DNA from: Calonectria ilicicola
Lineage: Eukaryota; Ascomycota; Sordariomycetes; Hypocreales; Nectriaceae
Reading direction: 5' to 3'
Length of the DNA: 64,000 nucleotides
Assembly: GCA_020809705.1 (NCBI GenBank)
Contig: CP085828.1
Coordinates: forward strand, 868,001-932,000
A program made the translations under genes and the position numbers. The notes below the pieces were generated by a model. The model did not search any database, had not been told where the DNA came from, and worked only from the letters and a program-made list of their open reading frames with translations. Shown piece after piece: positions 1 through 13,426 of the stretch (position 1 is its first letter; every line of letters begins with the position of its first letter).

Positions 1-2478
1 GTAAGCAGAGATGACGGGTACGAAATGTGGCTTGGAAGAGGTCGGCCGTAGTATACACATCGTGAACATACATGACTGAAGGTGAGCAGGGCTCCCTCTG
101 CAGCGTTGAGAGTCGCACCGACAGCCTTCTTGGCGTTTTCAAAGAGGGAGTACAATGTCTTGCAGTAGTTCTCAACAGAGTCGGAGTCATTCACAAGGTG
201 CGCAACTAGAATACCCGTGGCTCGGGCCCCGAGCGTGCGGATTTCCTTGTTGTTGGACTTGATGAGTGGAAGGAGGTTGTTGCTAAATTGCGCCAGGAAG
301 CCGAGAGCGCCACCCGGGCTCAAGGATGCCATATCGACGAAGCATCGAATGCATTCCTCCGTGATTGGGGAATCCTCGAGAGAGGCCCCGTCAAGGCAGG
401 CCTTGAGGTAAAAGAGGATGAACCCGCTGTCGACTGTGTGGAGATAGGCGAGAATCTTTTCTCGAGTCTTGATGTCAGTCTTGACCCGAGCATCAAGAGC
501 CTGCATCCAGTCTGGTTCGATTTTGAAGTCATCTAAGGCGGATAGGAAAACAATGTGCTTGATGTAACGCAATGCGACTGGAAATGCAGCTAGTCGGGGC
601 CCCTCAAAGTTCTGGAACACTGAGTGTGGCTTGTCTTTCCACTCAGGCAATGATTGGGACTCAAGCTGTGTAGTTGGGTCAATTTGTACCCCAAAGAAGG
701 TGACCACCATGTCACGCCAGTCTGGAAGGGCTGGACTCTCCTCATTATGGGCAAAATATGTCCATGGATCAAGACCCTTGTGTCCCTGTTCAACAACATC
801 ACTTCGCTCGTTTGTAGTTCCAGCAATGGCAAGAATATCGATCCAGCGTGCCGTGACATCAGAAAATTTGAGACACTGATTTGCCCACTTGACAACAGCA
901 TGTCGTGTGCTCCGTTTATATTCGTCTGGCTCATCAGGGCGCACCATGTATAAGAGCAACATCCTCTTTAATTCCTCAGCTTCTTTGCCAGTTATGACTG
1001 GCATAGATGCAGCTAAACTGGAAAGAGCTCCATCAATGTTGATGACAGCATCATCGATTGTATCTTCCGAGAGGGAACGGAAAAGGAAATCGGCCATTTC
1101 GACCTTTTCGTCGATTGGCATGTCTGCGCCTCTGGCTAGTAACCCAATCAACTCGTACGCTTTTGGCCGAAGACCCTCGTGTGGACCCCAAAAGACAGGC
1201 CATCCTTGTTTTATAATGTATTCCTTCATATGTATGATGAGCTTGGTTGCCATGGCTCCATATCCCGGTTTTGAGGGCCCGACACGGGCTATCCAGGCAA
1301 AATACTGGAATAGAGCTTTGTGGAGTTTGTGTGTCTCAGGAAATATCAATTCTCTCATGCGAGCCCTCTCAGCTTGTTCAGAACCTGACGTATCCGGATT
1401 AAAGTCTGTTGTTACCATCTTCATAATCTCCTCTTCCATAGTGGCGGAGATCGCGGACTTTGAAAGTATGCCCAAAATTCGAGATCCATAAATTGCTGGT
1501 AGAAAGAAATAATCTTGAAATAGCTTCTTTACGATAGCCTCATCTTCCACGGATACACTGCTTCTCTTGAGGACCTCATCACCTGCCGATGCGAGTCTGG
1601 AGTCGGATGTCGACGCTGCGTAAATGGCAGGCAGGAACTTCTCTTCATCTGTGAAAGCACCACTGGCTAGGAATGCTATAAGTTTTAATTTAACCTCTGC
1701 AAAGCGCTGAAAGACTTTTTTGGACTCAGGATCTTCGACAGAAACGATCTTTAGTTCCTCCTCTGTGAGCGTCTGGCTCTTCAGTGTACCAAGCACATCA
1801 GACTGGTTAATTGGAGCCTTGAATCTGAGAAAGATACCGATGAGCTTGGCCAGATACTTAGCATCAGCCTCATCTGACAGTCCTATGGCTTCTCTGAAGT
1901 TTTCATCCTCTTTGCTGCCTCTTGGAGGGATACGGATGTCTAGCACGAGTCGTAGGATGATTTGGAACAGGGCACCAGCTCGAGCTTGGCCTTCTTCTTT
2001 GGCCAGACCTTTGAGGGCTTTAGGTATCAAGTCTCTTCGTTCATCATCATCAAGGCGGTCTAAACTATGTTGGATAGCAGACAGATCTAGATGCTTAACC
2101 AACGGCGAGTCATTCGACTTGTACTGGTCTAGAAGTGCACTGACTGGCAGAATAACCCTAGGGACGGGCTGTTAGTGTTGACCAAAATAGACAGTAAAAT
2201 TGCAGAATCCATACTCTGGTGGTTGAATAAAGGTTTTGAGCCGTGTGTATATCTGGACGACCTGTAGAATGTGAGCAATAGCATACGATGAAGCTCGGAT
2301 GAGGACCCACCTTAGCTCTCACTTGGGCATGCTCGCTGGCCGCCTTGAGGAGCACTGGCGGAAGGTATCGCTGCAGCAGTTCATGAAGCTTCTTCTCCTT
2401 GTTTGCGACATTGATAATCTTCAATTCCACGCTGTCCAGAAGCTGCAGTTCCCGCTCCTTCGTTGGAGGGGCAGCCAT
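1..2478 (-). CDS. ECM29: Proteasome adaptor/scaffold ECM29, N-terminal part (3' end beyond window)
   Basis: HEAT-repeat protein that binds the 26S proteasome and links its core and regulatory particles. Read on the minus strand, I place exons at 2311-2478, 2215-2261 and 1-2157. Introns are 2262-2310 (GTGGGT..CAG) and 2158-2214 (GTATGG..TAG). The first exon begins MAAPPTKERELQLLDSVELK and carries the family's LPPVLLKAAS signature. The 47-nt middle exon encodes VVQIYTRLKTFIQPP, which restores the conserved run into VILPVSALLDQYK. Splicing straight from exon 1 to 2168 would lose it. Downstream the frame stays open to base 1 (about 720 codons), so less than half of a roughly 1,800-residue protein is present. 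ATG 2478 is the only sensible start. Identification rests on the N-terminal pattern shared with yeast Ecm29. Confidence 0.9.
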
Positions 2479-5400
2479 GATGTTCAGCCTCGAATTGATT
2501 GCAGGCTGGCGCTGGCGCGGGGTTCTGCCGTCACGGAAATGATGGAAAATCTGTCCACTTTACTCGAGAAAATACAAGGAACGAAGAGTCATGAAGAACA
2601 AAAACGGGTTCAAGAAAGCAGGCTAGGCGATTACGATATATCCTGGCGACCTGATGCAGGCAGCTCTGGGTGACGAGTTGTTTCGATGGACCTGGGCGGT
2701 GATCACGGCCCTGAATTACTGACTAAGCAGAAGATACGAGAGACTATTGTTTGGTCTGAGACATACAGCATTGTCACGTGATTGGAATAGCAAGGCGCAA
2801 TAGTAGATTGGTCAAGATGCTGTATCTCGAGGCCACAATGACGAAAATGGGCTTTGAGGCGCTCTGAGAAAGAAAAGAAAAAAGAAAAAGAAATAATGTT
2901 GGGCCTGGATCGCACTGGATGCAAACATGTCCTAGTTTATGGATTGCTTTTTTGATTGTGTCGAATGTTGGGACTCGCGCATGTGAGTGAGCTGCAACGC
3001 TACCCCACGGATGCAGCAGCGCTCATATGACATCGGTATGGTTGTTATTGTGACTTGCAAAAATGGCACGCGTTCATAGGCCCCTCTCACGGTGAAATTA
3101 GAACCATGCCAATTGTTTGACAGATGCTGCAGCATGGTGATATTTGGGTGCGGGAATTGGCGATCAGTTTGCTACCGTCTCTAGCCTCAATCGACTTCCC
3201 GCATGGATGCACCAAGACCCTTATGCAAGAGAAGCCAACAGGAATCCCGGTGATGTCTTGGTGTGGTCGATGCCACCGCGGTGTAGGAAGTAACCGGTGC
3301 CCAATACTACTTTGCGTGGACAAGGCCCCCTCGCGCGCATCTGTGGCGCACTCGGGAGGGTGACATTTTAATTCGACGGGCAACTTGTTGCAAGCAAGTT
3401 GCGAAAGTCTGGCACTTCGTCATCATAGTCGGGTCCAGTGGCATGCCTCGAGTGCCAACTCGGGCAGACTCGAAGCCGGATTGGTCATTGCGTCCGCCTG
3501 ACCGACTGAGTGGCCACAGCCGGAAACGTCGGGACATTCTGTTTGGGCTATACGATGCGGACTGGCAGGGAGGAGGCTAGGATCGCCATAGAATCCATCC
3601 GCGAGGCCAGGACGTCGCCTTGTTTGAGTCCAATCGTGCGTCTTGCCTTGGGAATGTAAACGCTGCGTAATCGGATTGTGGCAGTGTCGCTCATTTCGGC
3701 AACCCGACAGGTAAGAAAAAAAGACCGAGTTCGAGCCAAAAAGAAAAGCGAATGTAGGGGAGCTATTGTTTTTTTTACTCTACTTGGAAGTGAATAGGCG
3801 GGCGCAGCTACATTCGTCCCCACTGGTCAAGACGGTTCTGACATGGTCTTGCCTCAGCTGCACTAGCAAGTGTCATTGGCTCTAGAAGTTAGAGAGAAGA
3901 AGAAAAATCGAAAAAGAAAGCAAGGCCACTGCCATGTCACTCTGGCGGCGGCCACTCCCAAGGTAAAGCCAAATAAGCAACGTTCCTGGACAGAAGCAAG
4001 CAAGAAGGAACATGGGTAGGGCATCCATGGCATCATCACTGTGGAAAAAAAAAAGGGAAGGGCTTTTTTGCCTTGGCGGGCTGAAACAGAGCGACGCCCC
4101 GCTCGTTAACGCCACGCCCTCGGCCCCCGGACCCGGACACAGCAAGTCTTGGATACCACAGAGCTACTAACTAATGCCTGTCAGAAATGATGTGACTCTT
4201 GTGTCATTTGCGAGCTAAAAATCTCAGCACGTTTCCCGACCTGGCGAAAACCAGAGCGAGCAACGCCAGAACTGAGAGAAGAGCGCGTCAAGGCCTGTCG
4301 CATTGACGCCAATGCGCTGGGCAGAGTCGGGCTGACATTTCTCCCAGATTCACGGGCTTCTAAAAATGGTCATTCGTCATCGGTTCACGGCCGGGCTTGA
4401 GGAATTGGGGAGGGTTGCAAGGGATGCTGGCTGATCTGCAAGCAGTATCCGGGGCCCTGGTTGTGACGGATGCGGCTGGTGTACATGGCGAGAACGCTGT
4501 CGACGCTCACATCTCGCAAAGCCAGGCTGCAATCGGGTCGATTAAGCGATTGAGAAGGAGAAATTGACCAGGGGCATTGAGCATCGACGACAATACAGAA
4601 TGACTAGCCTCTGGCTTCATTGGCTGCGAGGGTTGGTTGCGCGACAGGGTTTGTTCGGTTCATGGTAACAGTGAATACGCATATGTACTTTGCTCGTATA
4701 CCTACCTATGTAAATTTTTTTTTGTTCTCGGGACGATATTCAAGGCCGGATTGAAGCCTATCCTGGGGACTTTGGGGCTCCCAGGGACCCCCCCCGACTT
4801 CAAGTAAATCCTCTCCTAACGATGCCGGCGGTATTTCTCGGCCCAGCACTTCGACTCCGTGACATTTCCGGCGTAGCTGACAGGCGTGAGGGACATTCGA
4901 TGTATCTCCTGGGTGAACCCGCAGGCGGCTCGCCCTGCTGAAATTAATGACAAACCGCGTTCGGTATTCGGGCCATTGCCGTTCAACCTCATACCCTTGT
5001 GCAGATGCTGCATCGCGGCCAATGTACGAAATAATCTCTCACGTGTCGGGCAGATCCACTGGCACCAAAGAACCCACATGCTTGGAAAAGGTGCCCATTT
5101 GCTTCTGATTCGACAGACCACTTGCGACGGCGCGCTGCGGTGCCACCCTTCCAATTCAAGCCCATCCTATCCGGGGTCGGTGGAGGCAATGGTTGAATAA
5201 TAATCTGGCGACGGTGGCCCTTCTGCAACCTGGTCGTAGCCTGAATGGCGTGAGGAGTCAAAATTCGCACATTGATCTTGTGGTCTCGTGGCAAGAAGCA
5301 AATCAGCACCCAGCACGGTTGGTTCCAAAACCCTAGTGCTAGCTTTGGCCTGTTTGGAGTGATGGACCAAGATCTGGTCGACGCCAGGACCCCAAGCAAG

Positions 5401-7200
5401 CCCTGTCCTCATCTAATTGTTGCATCCACGCCACTGCATCCCCTAAGACAACGCCCCGTGCACGAGGGCTATCAACAGCGTATCACTCCGACGTCTTTGG
5501 TCATCGACAGACACAAGCAAAAGGGAGGCAGGTGGTAATTGACAAAGGGGAGATTTGTGTCGAGCTTCATAGCGAGAGACGTGTGTGAGACCAGCTGAGC
5601 TCATTGCAATCAAATCCAGACGCAGGAACATTTCATCTTGCACGGAAGCGGCTCGACCACAAGACGGCCTGAGCATCATGTTTCTAGTTGGGTCTCAATT
5701 CATCCGTTCATCAACCTCTGCAGGCCAGCGAAGCTTCATGGAAGGCCAATGGCAGCTGGGACGCAATTAGCAACGTCTAGATCGTCAGCTGAGGGAATGG
5801 ACAGATTGACAGTGCCAGCTGTGGGGGCCAAGCTCGACGGCACGGCTCCGGATTCCTTGTTGCCACGGACGTTTGGGAAGATAGTAGCTTGTTCGCCTAC
5901 TGGGGCTCGCGCCGGGCCCGCTGTCTCGCTGTGTGCCACATTGATGCGACTGAGTCTCGGACGGCACGACCACGGCAGCTTGACACGTCCAACGGCTTCC
6001 CGACGAGTGACGCTGCCGGAAGCAAGGGGCTTCGGTGGATTGAGACACCAATTTCGGACGGCCCTGCAATCGCTTCCCGCAGTGGCCCAGCCCCGAGCTC
6101 CCGCAACGACAAAAACATCAAGGTCAAATGATGAGTTGAGACAAAGCCCGGATGATGGTGCGTGCGCTTATGCGTACCGTGGCCGCCTCTGAGAGTCAGC
6201 TCCCATGGTCACATTGGTCTGTTTGGGACAACGAATTTTTTTGCTGTCGTCCCGAGCTGTGGTAACCCTACCCCTTCATTCCATGCGATCGCCGGGCCAG
6301 AGCGAACTCTAAACAAATCGTTTTAGCGCAACATGAAAGAACGCTGGTATTCTGGATTTTTTTTTCTTTCTTTCTCAGTGTATGATCACCCTTGTTTTTC
6401 CAAATCTCCCAAGTTGGGAATGCAACGCTGAGTCCCAATTCTGCGCGTGAGATTACCCATTTCTCTCGTCTGGGCACCTCGGGCATCCTGATGCGGAGCG
6501 AAGTACCATGGACAGTAGCAGTGACGCGAGAATCCCCTCCTTCGTTCTTGATAATTCGCCAGTGTGGTGGTAGGCTTAGGCACTGTTATTACACTGTTAT
6601 TACGCTTGCGATGATCCCTCACTTCTCCTCCGCATCCTCCCACTATGCCCTACTTTACCTAGATCGGGCCGCTCGATCAATCAATCTATCCCATCATCGT
6701 CCCAGACGCCCAATGATTTCATGGTCCACAAGGCAGGCAGGGCTTTGGCCGCAGGGGTCTCTCATCGTTCATCTCGCCCTGGCCGTCCTGCCTCCAGCGC
6801 CCAGCGCCCAGCGTCTAGCACTGTGGCCAGCCTAGCATCGAGGCATCGAGTGCTGAAATCCACAGCGGGTTAGGGCTCCATCTTGAACGCCCCAGACATG
6901 CCTGATAGTGGCACGCCTGGGCAGGGATAGCCCTGGTTGTCGAAGCCACACCACCAAAGTCTGCTCAGCGCGACAGGCTTTTTTGGGAGGAAAGCTTCCT
7001 CTTGTCCACCCGTTCTCAGCCCGCCTGAACCTTGCTCATTCGCTCCGTACACGGTACTTGACCCATACTGTACCGAGGTGCTCGTGTTTCGTGCAGGTCA
7101 CAAAATCGTTTACCGGAACCAGGTAGGGCAAGACATGCCCTGCCAGACACCGCTAGCCCCATCGCCATGGTGGTAGCGCACAGCGCACAGCACACACGGC
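2479..7200. other. Gene-free interval between ECM29 and the csx1 leader
   Basis: No reading frame here has a recognisable domain, a consistent codon pattern or a plausible chain of spliced exons on either strand. Short open frames (for example near 4886-5200 and 5638-6192) overlap on both strands and look like chance in GC-rich DNA. The stretch includes the ECM29 promoter and several homopolymer runs. I see no transposase remnant or tRNA. Confidence 0.6.
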
Positions 7201-7478
7201 TTCCCTGCTGCCCTGGCGCCAGTGCAGGCAGCGTGCAGTGCAGCCCGCAGTGCAGCAGTCTCAAGGCCCGCTGCCATTCCCTCATCAATTTTGCGCATCT
7301 GCTGGCACTGGTCCTAGCCAAATGTCGATGCGTACTGTGCGGGAGACCTTTTTTGGCGCTGGAGAAGCCCGGGCAGCGGGCCCACAGTATCGCCTCCTCG
7401 CCCTTCTCCTCCCTTCCATTCTCTCCACATTGACGCACACACACCCATCCAGAGACTCCCACCCTCTACCGCACCCAC

Positions 7479-7502
7479 TCACACGCTCACACGCTCACAC
7501 GC
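7479..7502 (+). repeat. Three 8-bp tandem repeats (TCACACGC)
   Basis: Three exact tandem copies of TCACACGC lie in the pyrimidine-rich region upstream of the RNA-binding protein gene. Simple repeat; no function inferred. Confidence 0.8.
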
Positions 7503-10409
7503 TGTTGCGCATCCGCGTCCCCGTCGTCACTGTTCGTGCATGTTTTCCAGAGGCCCTCGCTGGTCGGTTTTCTTCCCACTGACTTTGCATTATCCTCTTT
7601 CCACACTGCTTTGCTCGTCTTTGTTGCAGACTTGTTTCAACGAAAGCGGCCATTTGTGATAAAAGGACCATTGTCGCATCTGGCGCCGTTGATTATTCCT
7701 GGGATTGCCTTCGTCCGCGGACGCCGTTTGTATCCGGAGACTCCGTAGCTTCGGCCAGCTCGTCGATATTCGCACCCTGCAGCAACTCCGTCACTTGCCA
7801 GTAGCACATCGTCGTGTTTCAGTGCCACCTTTAGCAGGCCGCCCAGATCCCAGATCCCTTGTCGGCGGATACGGCAGCGCACCCCCCTGTTCGATAATTT
7901 TCCCCTACCCTCGCACCCTCGTCCCCGCGCCCCGATTGTTCCCAAGACCAAGGCCCAAACAAGGCAAGGTTAGGAAAAAAAAGCTCTGTCTTTTTTCACT
8001 GCCTCTCCCGCACTTCGACTCATCCCGCGACTCTCCTTCAACATCCCTCCCTTCCCCCTCAATTATCATCACTGTTCCCACGGCTCTCTCTTCCTTTGCG
8101 CGTGTTTTGGAAAGTTGGCTGTGAGAGTTACTGTTGTTTTTGTTGGCGCCTAAAAGTAAGTTTTGTCTACCCTGGCAATTTTTTTTTCTTTTATGTCATT
8201 GTCTGTATGTGGTGGTGTTGTGGCATTGAGCATGTGGATCGAATGGCGCCTGTCTGCGATGTGAGATCTGGAGTTCGTGGCCAGTCCCTCGTCCACCCCA
8301 GGCGCATAATAACGAGGACAACGAGCGCAATGGCAAACACTACCATGGAACCGCCGCAACGGATCTGGAAGATGCTGGGACGTCCTGCCAGGAAAAGAGG
8401 CATGCAAGAGCGCCTCTTCGCCGGCCCCGCAGTAGGGCATTTGTTGTGCATTCGCCGATCAACCCGACCGCCCGATTCTGCCCCTCGGACAGCCGAAGAT
8501 GGATGATTCCGATACTCTCGAAACGACTCCTCATGGCCTCATGCCAATATTGCTCGGCCAGGCCGTTTTATCGCAAGACCGCGCCCGACATATCGACTTT
8601 GTACCCCTCTCTGACGTCGTATTCGGAATCGAGACTCGAATTGCTCGCTGGGCCACTCAACGCGCCCAGTGTCTGCCAATGAGGAAAAATTACGGGGCAT
8701 ATCAATGGGTGGAATAGTGTGTTTTTGGCTCCGCATTCCTGTGGCCCAGCATACGAGAGCGACTGCGCAATCCGCGCGAACTGCGCCGAACTGGAAATGT
8801 CGCTTGGGGTACCTCCACAAATGCGGGCTGGTCGATGAGATCGGGCTCTAGGGTCGGCGACCCAACCAACGTTGATAGCTGAACTCCAAACTCGAATCAG
8901 AGAGCAGCTTCTCAGTTAATGGAGCCTGACGCACTTGCGCCAACCACCAAACCCTCTTCCTGGGGGTTATTGTGGTGTTATTAGGGTTCATCCACCTATC
9001 GGAATTGTTCCATTGGAAACCAATGCGCTTGGGAATACCCTATGCGAGTCAGCGGACCTTATTGGACTCGAGGATGATGCAGCCAGCCATGCCCAGATGG
9101 ACCAAAGATCGCATCACACTACTGCCATAGCTAGATTAGACAGTGCGAAATATCTGCCGTCAGTAACTAACAGCGCTACAATAGGTTCGACTCTTTTCCC
9201 GGAACGTTTCAGCTTTCATACCACATTCCTTTGGAATTTTTGGTAGGGCATACGTTCAACCCACGAACTTTGCGTTTTCCAATCTCCACCGCTCCCACGC
9301 ATTTCATTTCTTGTAACGGCGTGACGGCGTCTGAGAGATTCTTATTCTCATCTGTTCGACTGCTTTTCGGAGTCTCGGCATTGGGTCTGGACAAAGTCTT
9401 TCTCGATTCGTTCCCAATTCCCAGTTTCGGTTTCGCAGATTCGCATCCACTGGAATAGATTTGGCGTGAAGGTGAGCACATTTGTAATGTTGAACTGGTT
9501 GGCACGCGGTGGTTAACATTTCGATCTAGGTCTGGCGACATCTATATCTAACGACTTGCTTGGTTGTTCTCGCATTCTCTGTTCCCTCAGCAGTAAGTGC
9601 CCCGCATTTCTCTAAAGGTGTTTGTTGCGCGGATGGTCTTGTAATCCCGTTTGCTGTGGTGCGCCAAGGTGTGCATCGTTGCAGAGTTGCCTGGTTCCTC
9701 GTGATTTAGGCATCGTGGATGTGGAACAACTACTTGCCCGAAAACTTGCCTCAACCTTATTTTCAGCCACGTCCTGGGAAGACATTTTCTGCTCTGCATA
9801 TGCACCAAGCAAACGCACAAAGCCTGCGATGCTAATTTGTGTCGCAGCTCTCCTACTACTTGGTGTTTACGACTTGTACGAGATTTACGCTCGGTAAGTT
9901 CTGTTCCTCGTTCATCGTTTATTTGTGCCCACCGGTGCGATCGAAGCCCTCGAACTTGCGAATTCCTCGTACATGTCAGAGAATCTTGCAGATGGCTCCT
10001 TGGATCGAGCGTGCCATGCGGATGTGGGAAATGAACAGAACGTGTCCTTGGGATGTTGTCGATCATAAGAACGGCATTGTCGTCGCCAATGCGTTTGTTC
10101 GGCAACACCTGAGTCACATGCCTCTGGATATTCTCCCTTGAATCACGGACTTGAGATCGATTTGCTCCCCATTTTCTCGGCAGCCGTGGGCGCAGCACTG
10201 CCTTGTCTATGTTCTTGGTCGATGCAAAAGGCTAACGATTGCCACAGTCTCTTTCAATCTCGTTGCCTCGCTCGTTTTAGCTTCGCAACATCTCCTTGTA
10301 GGCTGCCCTTTTTCTTCGCTTTCTTTTTAGAGGCTTACCAGATACAGTTTCTCACCACTGTCGAATATTCTTGGTCCTTTGAGCATTTCTGGTCATTTTT
10401 CGATTACTA

Positions 10410-10522
10410 GTAAGTCCTTGTTAGCCGCCGCTACTTTGCGCGTGCTGTGATTCATCTTCTCGCCCTCGAATGGCTATGTTTAGCTGTTCCCCTGCGTGAA
10501 CAAGAAACTGACTGGAGTATAG
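10410..10522 (+). other. Probable 5'-UTR intron of the csx1-like gene
   Basis: A consensus GTAAGT donor at 10410 is followed by a CTGAC branch-like motif and a TATAG acceptor ending at 10522. The acceptor lies 6 nt before the start ATG at 10529. There is no protein reason to place coding sequence upstream, so this is inferred as an untranslated-leader intron. Confidence 0.5.
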
Positions 10523-10528
10523 TCCAGT

Positions 10529-11918
10529 ATGGAACTCAACGCTCCCTTCGCTTCGGTGCCGGCTAATGGTGGACCTGCCGCTAGCCAAATGACTTTCCCC
10601 AACGGCACCCCTCCCGCTCCCGATATGTCTTCGGTTGCCCCCCCTCCCGGGGCTGGCCAGGAGCCCCCGAAGACAACTCTCTGGTACGCATCTTGGAAAG
10701 CCCAGTTTTCTCTCTTACGAAGGTATACTTACGTTGGAATAGGATGGGCGAGCTCGAGCCTTGGATGGATGAGAACTTCATCAAGGGCGTGTTCCTCTCT
10801 GCCGCAGGCGAGACGGTCAATGTGAAGGTCATCCGCGATAAGAACTCTGGAAACGCCGGATACTGCTTCGTCGAATTTCCTTCTCCCGAGGCCGCCACCA
10901 AGGCCCTGGGCCTCAACGGTACTCCCGTCCCTAACAGCTCCCGCCAGTTCAAGCTTAACTGGGCATCTGGCGGTGGTCTGGTTGACCGACGGTATGCTTG
11001 ATTTGTCCCAAATTCTCTCTCAATTGGATTCTAACTGTTTACAGCGACGACCGCGGTCCTGAGTACAGCATCTTCGTTGGTGACCTCGGCCCTGAGGTCA
11101 ACGAATATGTTCTGGTTTCTCTCTTCCAGGCGCGATTCCCTTCCTGCAAGTCTGCTAAGATCATGACCGACGCCATGTCCGGCCAGAGCCGAGGTTATGG
11201 ATTTGTCCGCTTTTCCGACGAGAATGACCAACAGCGTGCCCTAGTTGAGATGCAGGGTGTTTACTGCGGTAACCGCCCCATGCGCATCTCCACTGCTACC
11301 CCCAAGAACCGGTAAGTTTGCTTTATTGTCCAACCAAGCATTTGACACATGGTGACTGATGTTAGTAGCGGCAACCACGGCTTTGGCCACGGCCACCACA
11401 ACGGCCCCATGATGGGCGGCATGCCCCAGCAGCAAATGTGGGGTGGTATGCAAGGCTTCCCCTACGGCGGTTTCAACCCGGCTACACAGATGAACCAGTT
11501 CACTGACCCCAACAACACGACTGTTTTCGTTGGCGGCCTTTCTGGTTACGTCACCGAGGATGAGCTTCGGTCTTTCTTCCAGGGCTTTGGCGAGATCACC
11601 TACGTGAAGATCCCTCCTGGCAAGGGCTGCGGCTTTGTCCAGTTCGTCCACCGTCACGCCGCCGAGATGGCCATCAACCAGATGCAGGGCTACCCCATCG
11701 GTAACTCTCGCGTCCGTCTTAGCTGGGGTCGATCCCAGAACAACTCCGGTGTTGGTACCCCCTATCGCCCTGCTCCCCCCCCTCCTCATTACATGGGAAT
11801 GCCTAGCCATGGTCCCGGTGGTTACGGTCCTCAGCACTTTGGCGGGCCTGCTCCCGGTCCTCAGGGACCTCCTGGACCTCCCGGCCCCCCTGGACCTGCT
11901 GGTCCTCCCCAGGTATGA
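10529..11918 (+). CDS. csx1: Three-RRM RNA-binding protein, Csx1/Nam8/Ngr1 family
   Basis: mRNA-binding regulator; S. pombe Csx1 and S. cerevisiae Nam8/Ngr1 are relatives. Exons are 10529-10683, 10743-10991, 11045-11311 and 11369-11918 (406 aa); introns are 53-59 nt. RRM1 starts at the family hallmark LWMGELEPWMDE (about residue 51), created by splicing across intron 1. RRM2 starts at YSIFVGDLGPEV (about 141) with RNP1 RGYGFVRF. RRM3 starts at TTVFVGGLSGYV (about 274) with RNP1 KGCGFVQF. A Gly/His/Met linker lies between RRM2 and RRM3. A Pro/Gly tail of collagen-like GPP repeats ends the protein. The 3' end is uncertain. The frame stops at 11918, but the last codons contain a GTATGA donor. 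Splicing 11913-11964 would replace the final Val with a short LTWESQ tail. Confidence 0.9.
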
Positions 11919-13426
11919 CCACCTTTACCTAAACTATTTGAGGCAAGAAATCTAAAGAGCCATAGCTGACCTGGGAGTCTCAGTAATTTGACTAATTTGA
12001 CCACGACCTTGACTCGTTGACGATGGGGTACACTTTGCAACCAATTCCCCAATATTCCTTTTTCGTTTGGACTCGATTATCTTGCCTCGTCATTCGTTGT
12101 CGTGTCCAGCAGGGGTTTCCTGCTGGCAATGATTTTTCTGATGTGACGATACCCACCCTCGACGTCGACTTGGGATCATGGTTCATACGTTTCATCGCAG
12201 CTCTGGATTTCAAATACGGCACCACGCACACTCCATTTCCTTGGTCTGAATCATGATTGGCGTTGGAGATCTTCGGCCCCGGTGGATTGTCATCAGTTCA
12301 AATTCATTCAAGCTATTTGGTTCTATTTGTTTTCTTCCGTCATATGCTGTGTCCAATTGCTGCGTTGACGTTTTGCCTTGCTTTGTGATTTTCCCTATGT
12401 CGCTTTGCTGCTTTCGTCTTTTGCTTTGAGTCTTCGTAGTCTTGGCCTGCGTTGTTGTCGATTCTTTTTCTGTTTGTCCCGCAAGGGCTTTTTTTGTTCT
12501 GGAGGCTGGCTTTCATTACTTTGCATACGGCCTCGGGCGTGTTTGATACCGGACGCCATTGGCATGCTAGGAACTAACAGAAATTGTGGCCTTTCTTGGG
12601 GTGACTTCACGGTCAACAAAAGCAAATTGGCGGATTGGGGATTATGAACTGTTTAAGCGGAGTCGGACAATAACGGGAGCTTGGAAGGTTGAGGAGAGAA
12701 TCAAAAGTCATGAAGGGAAGTTTGTCTATTGGTTGATTTATGATGCAGAGGCGATGGGGAGTTTGATACAGGAGTCAATGGCCGTATCAGTATTCAAATT
12801 TTACTTGAGTTGTCAGAATGTCTAGTTTTTGAACTTGATTGTGATTGTTGCCTCAATTTAGTGTCTGCTAAAATCAGTGTTTTACATGTGAGGGTTAATA
12901 CTGGAATTCAAGAAGGCTCTCCGTTTGGTTTAAACGAATGGATGGTTCTTCTCCCAAGTCTCGGTTTACTTAGTTGGAGGAACGAAACAAATGCCAAGTT
13001 AAGCTAATGCCGATGGTCAGAAGCTCGCCGATGACGGCAACGGACCTGTTTAGCTCGGTGGAGTTGTCCGAAGCCTACCGGCACACCGGCACACCGCACC
13101 GGGCCGGTAAGACAGATCGTTCGCCTTAAGTCCAACGGCGAGGCTGCTTGAATCATGCGAAAAATTCGAGTTTACGCCCTTTAGACTACACGAAAACTGA
13201 CGTAATAGGGCTATCTCGAGGCGCCAAGAAAATTGAGACATAACATAGTCCAAGATCGAAGTTTCCAAGCCCGGCCCCTGACCGGAGCTTGCCTCCTTGC
13301 CAACTCCACTGTCCGGCCCCGCGTTGGATTTGGACGTGAGGAGATAACATATTTAACCACTGCCTAACAATCATTTTTGGACCCTATTCCAGATATCTAA
13401 TAACTTTTTCATGCTTTCACCTCGAT
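11919..13426. other. 3' flank of csx1-like gene and TatD promoter, no gene seen
   Basis: T-rich sequence typical of a fungal 3' UTR (about 12000-12600) passes into a GC-richer promoter. Short frames such as 12378-12647 lack any family resemblance. Near 13075-13110 there are overlapping CCGGCACACC-type repeats with a short GGCCGG palindrome. Nothing else stands out. Confidence 0.5.

Larger units (their letters stand above)
7201..10528 (+). promoter_or_regulatory. Pyrimidine-rich upstream region / probable long 5' leader of the csx1-like gene
   Basis: The plus strand is strongly C+T rich (about 7390-8100 especially), a common feature of fungal promoters and 5' leaders. Consensus donor sites occur near 9592, 9893 and 10410 but frame no protein. 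This suggests spliced untranslated leader exons for the RNA-binding protein gene downstream. Transcript start is not determinable from sequence. Confidence 0.4.

Noticed and set aside
217..2175. Several plus-strand frames over the ECM29 region (for example 889-1491 and 1720-2175)
   Set aside because: They are antisense shadows of the continuous minus-strand ECM29 frame, which matches the family and has consistent splice sites.
2169..2310. Single 142-nt intron model for ECM29
   Set aside because: It keeps the frame but drops a conserved segment. Two introns around a 47-nt exon restore the expected VVQIYTRLKTF..VILPV sequence.
5638..6192. 184-codon plus-strand frame in the 8-kb gap
   Set aside because: No family resemblance; overlapping open frames on both strands show it is GC-driven chance.
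9587..10198. 203-codon minus-strand frame upstream of csx1
   Set aside because: Arg/His-rich composition with no domain; antisense to the likely leader of the plus-strand gene.
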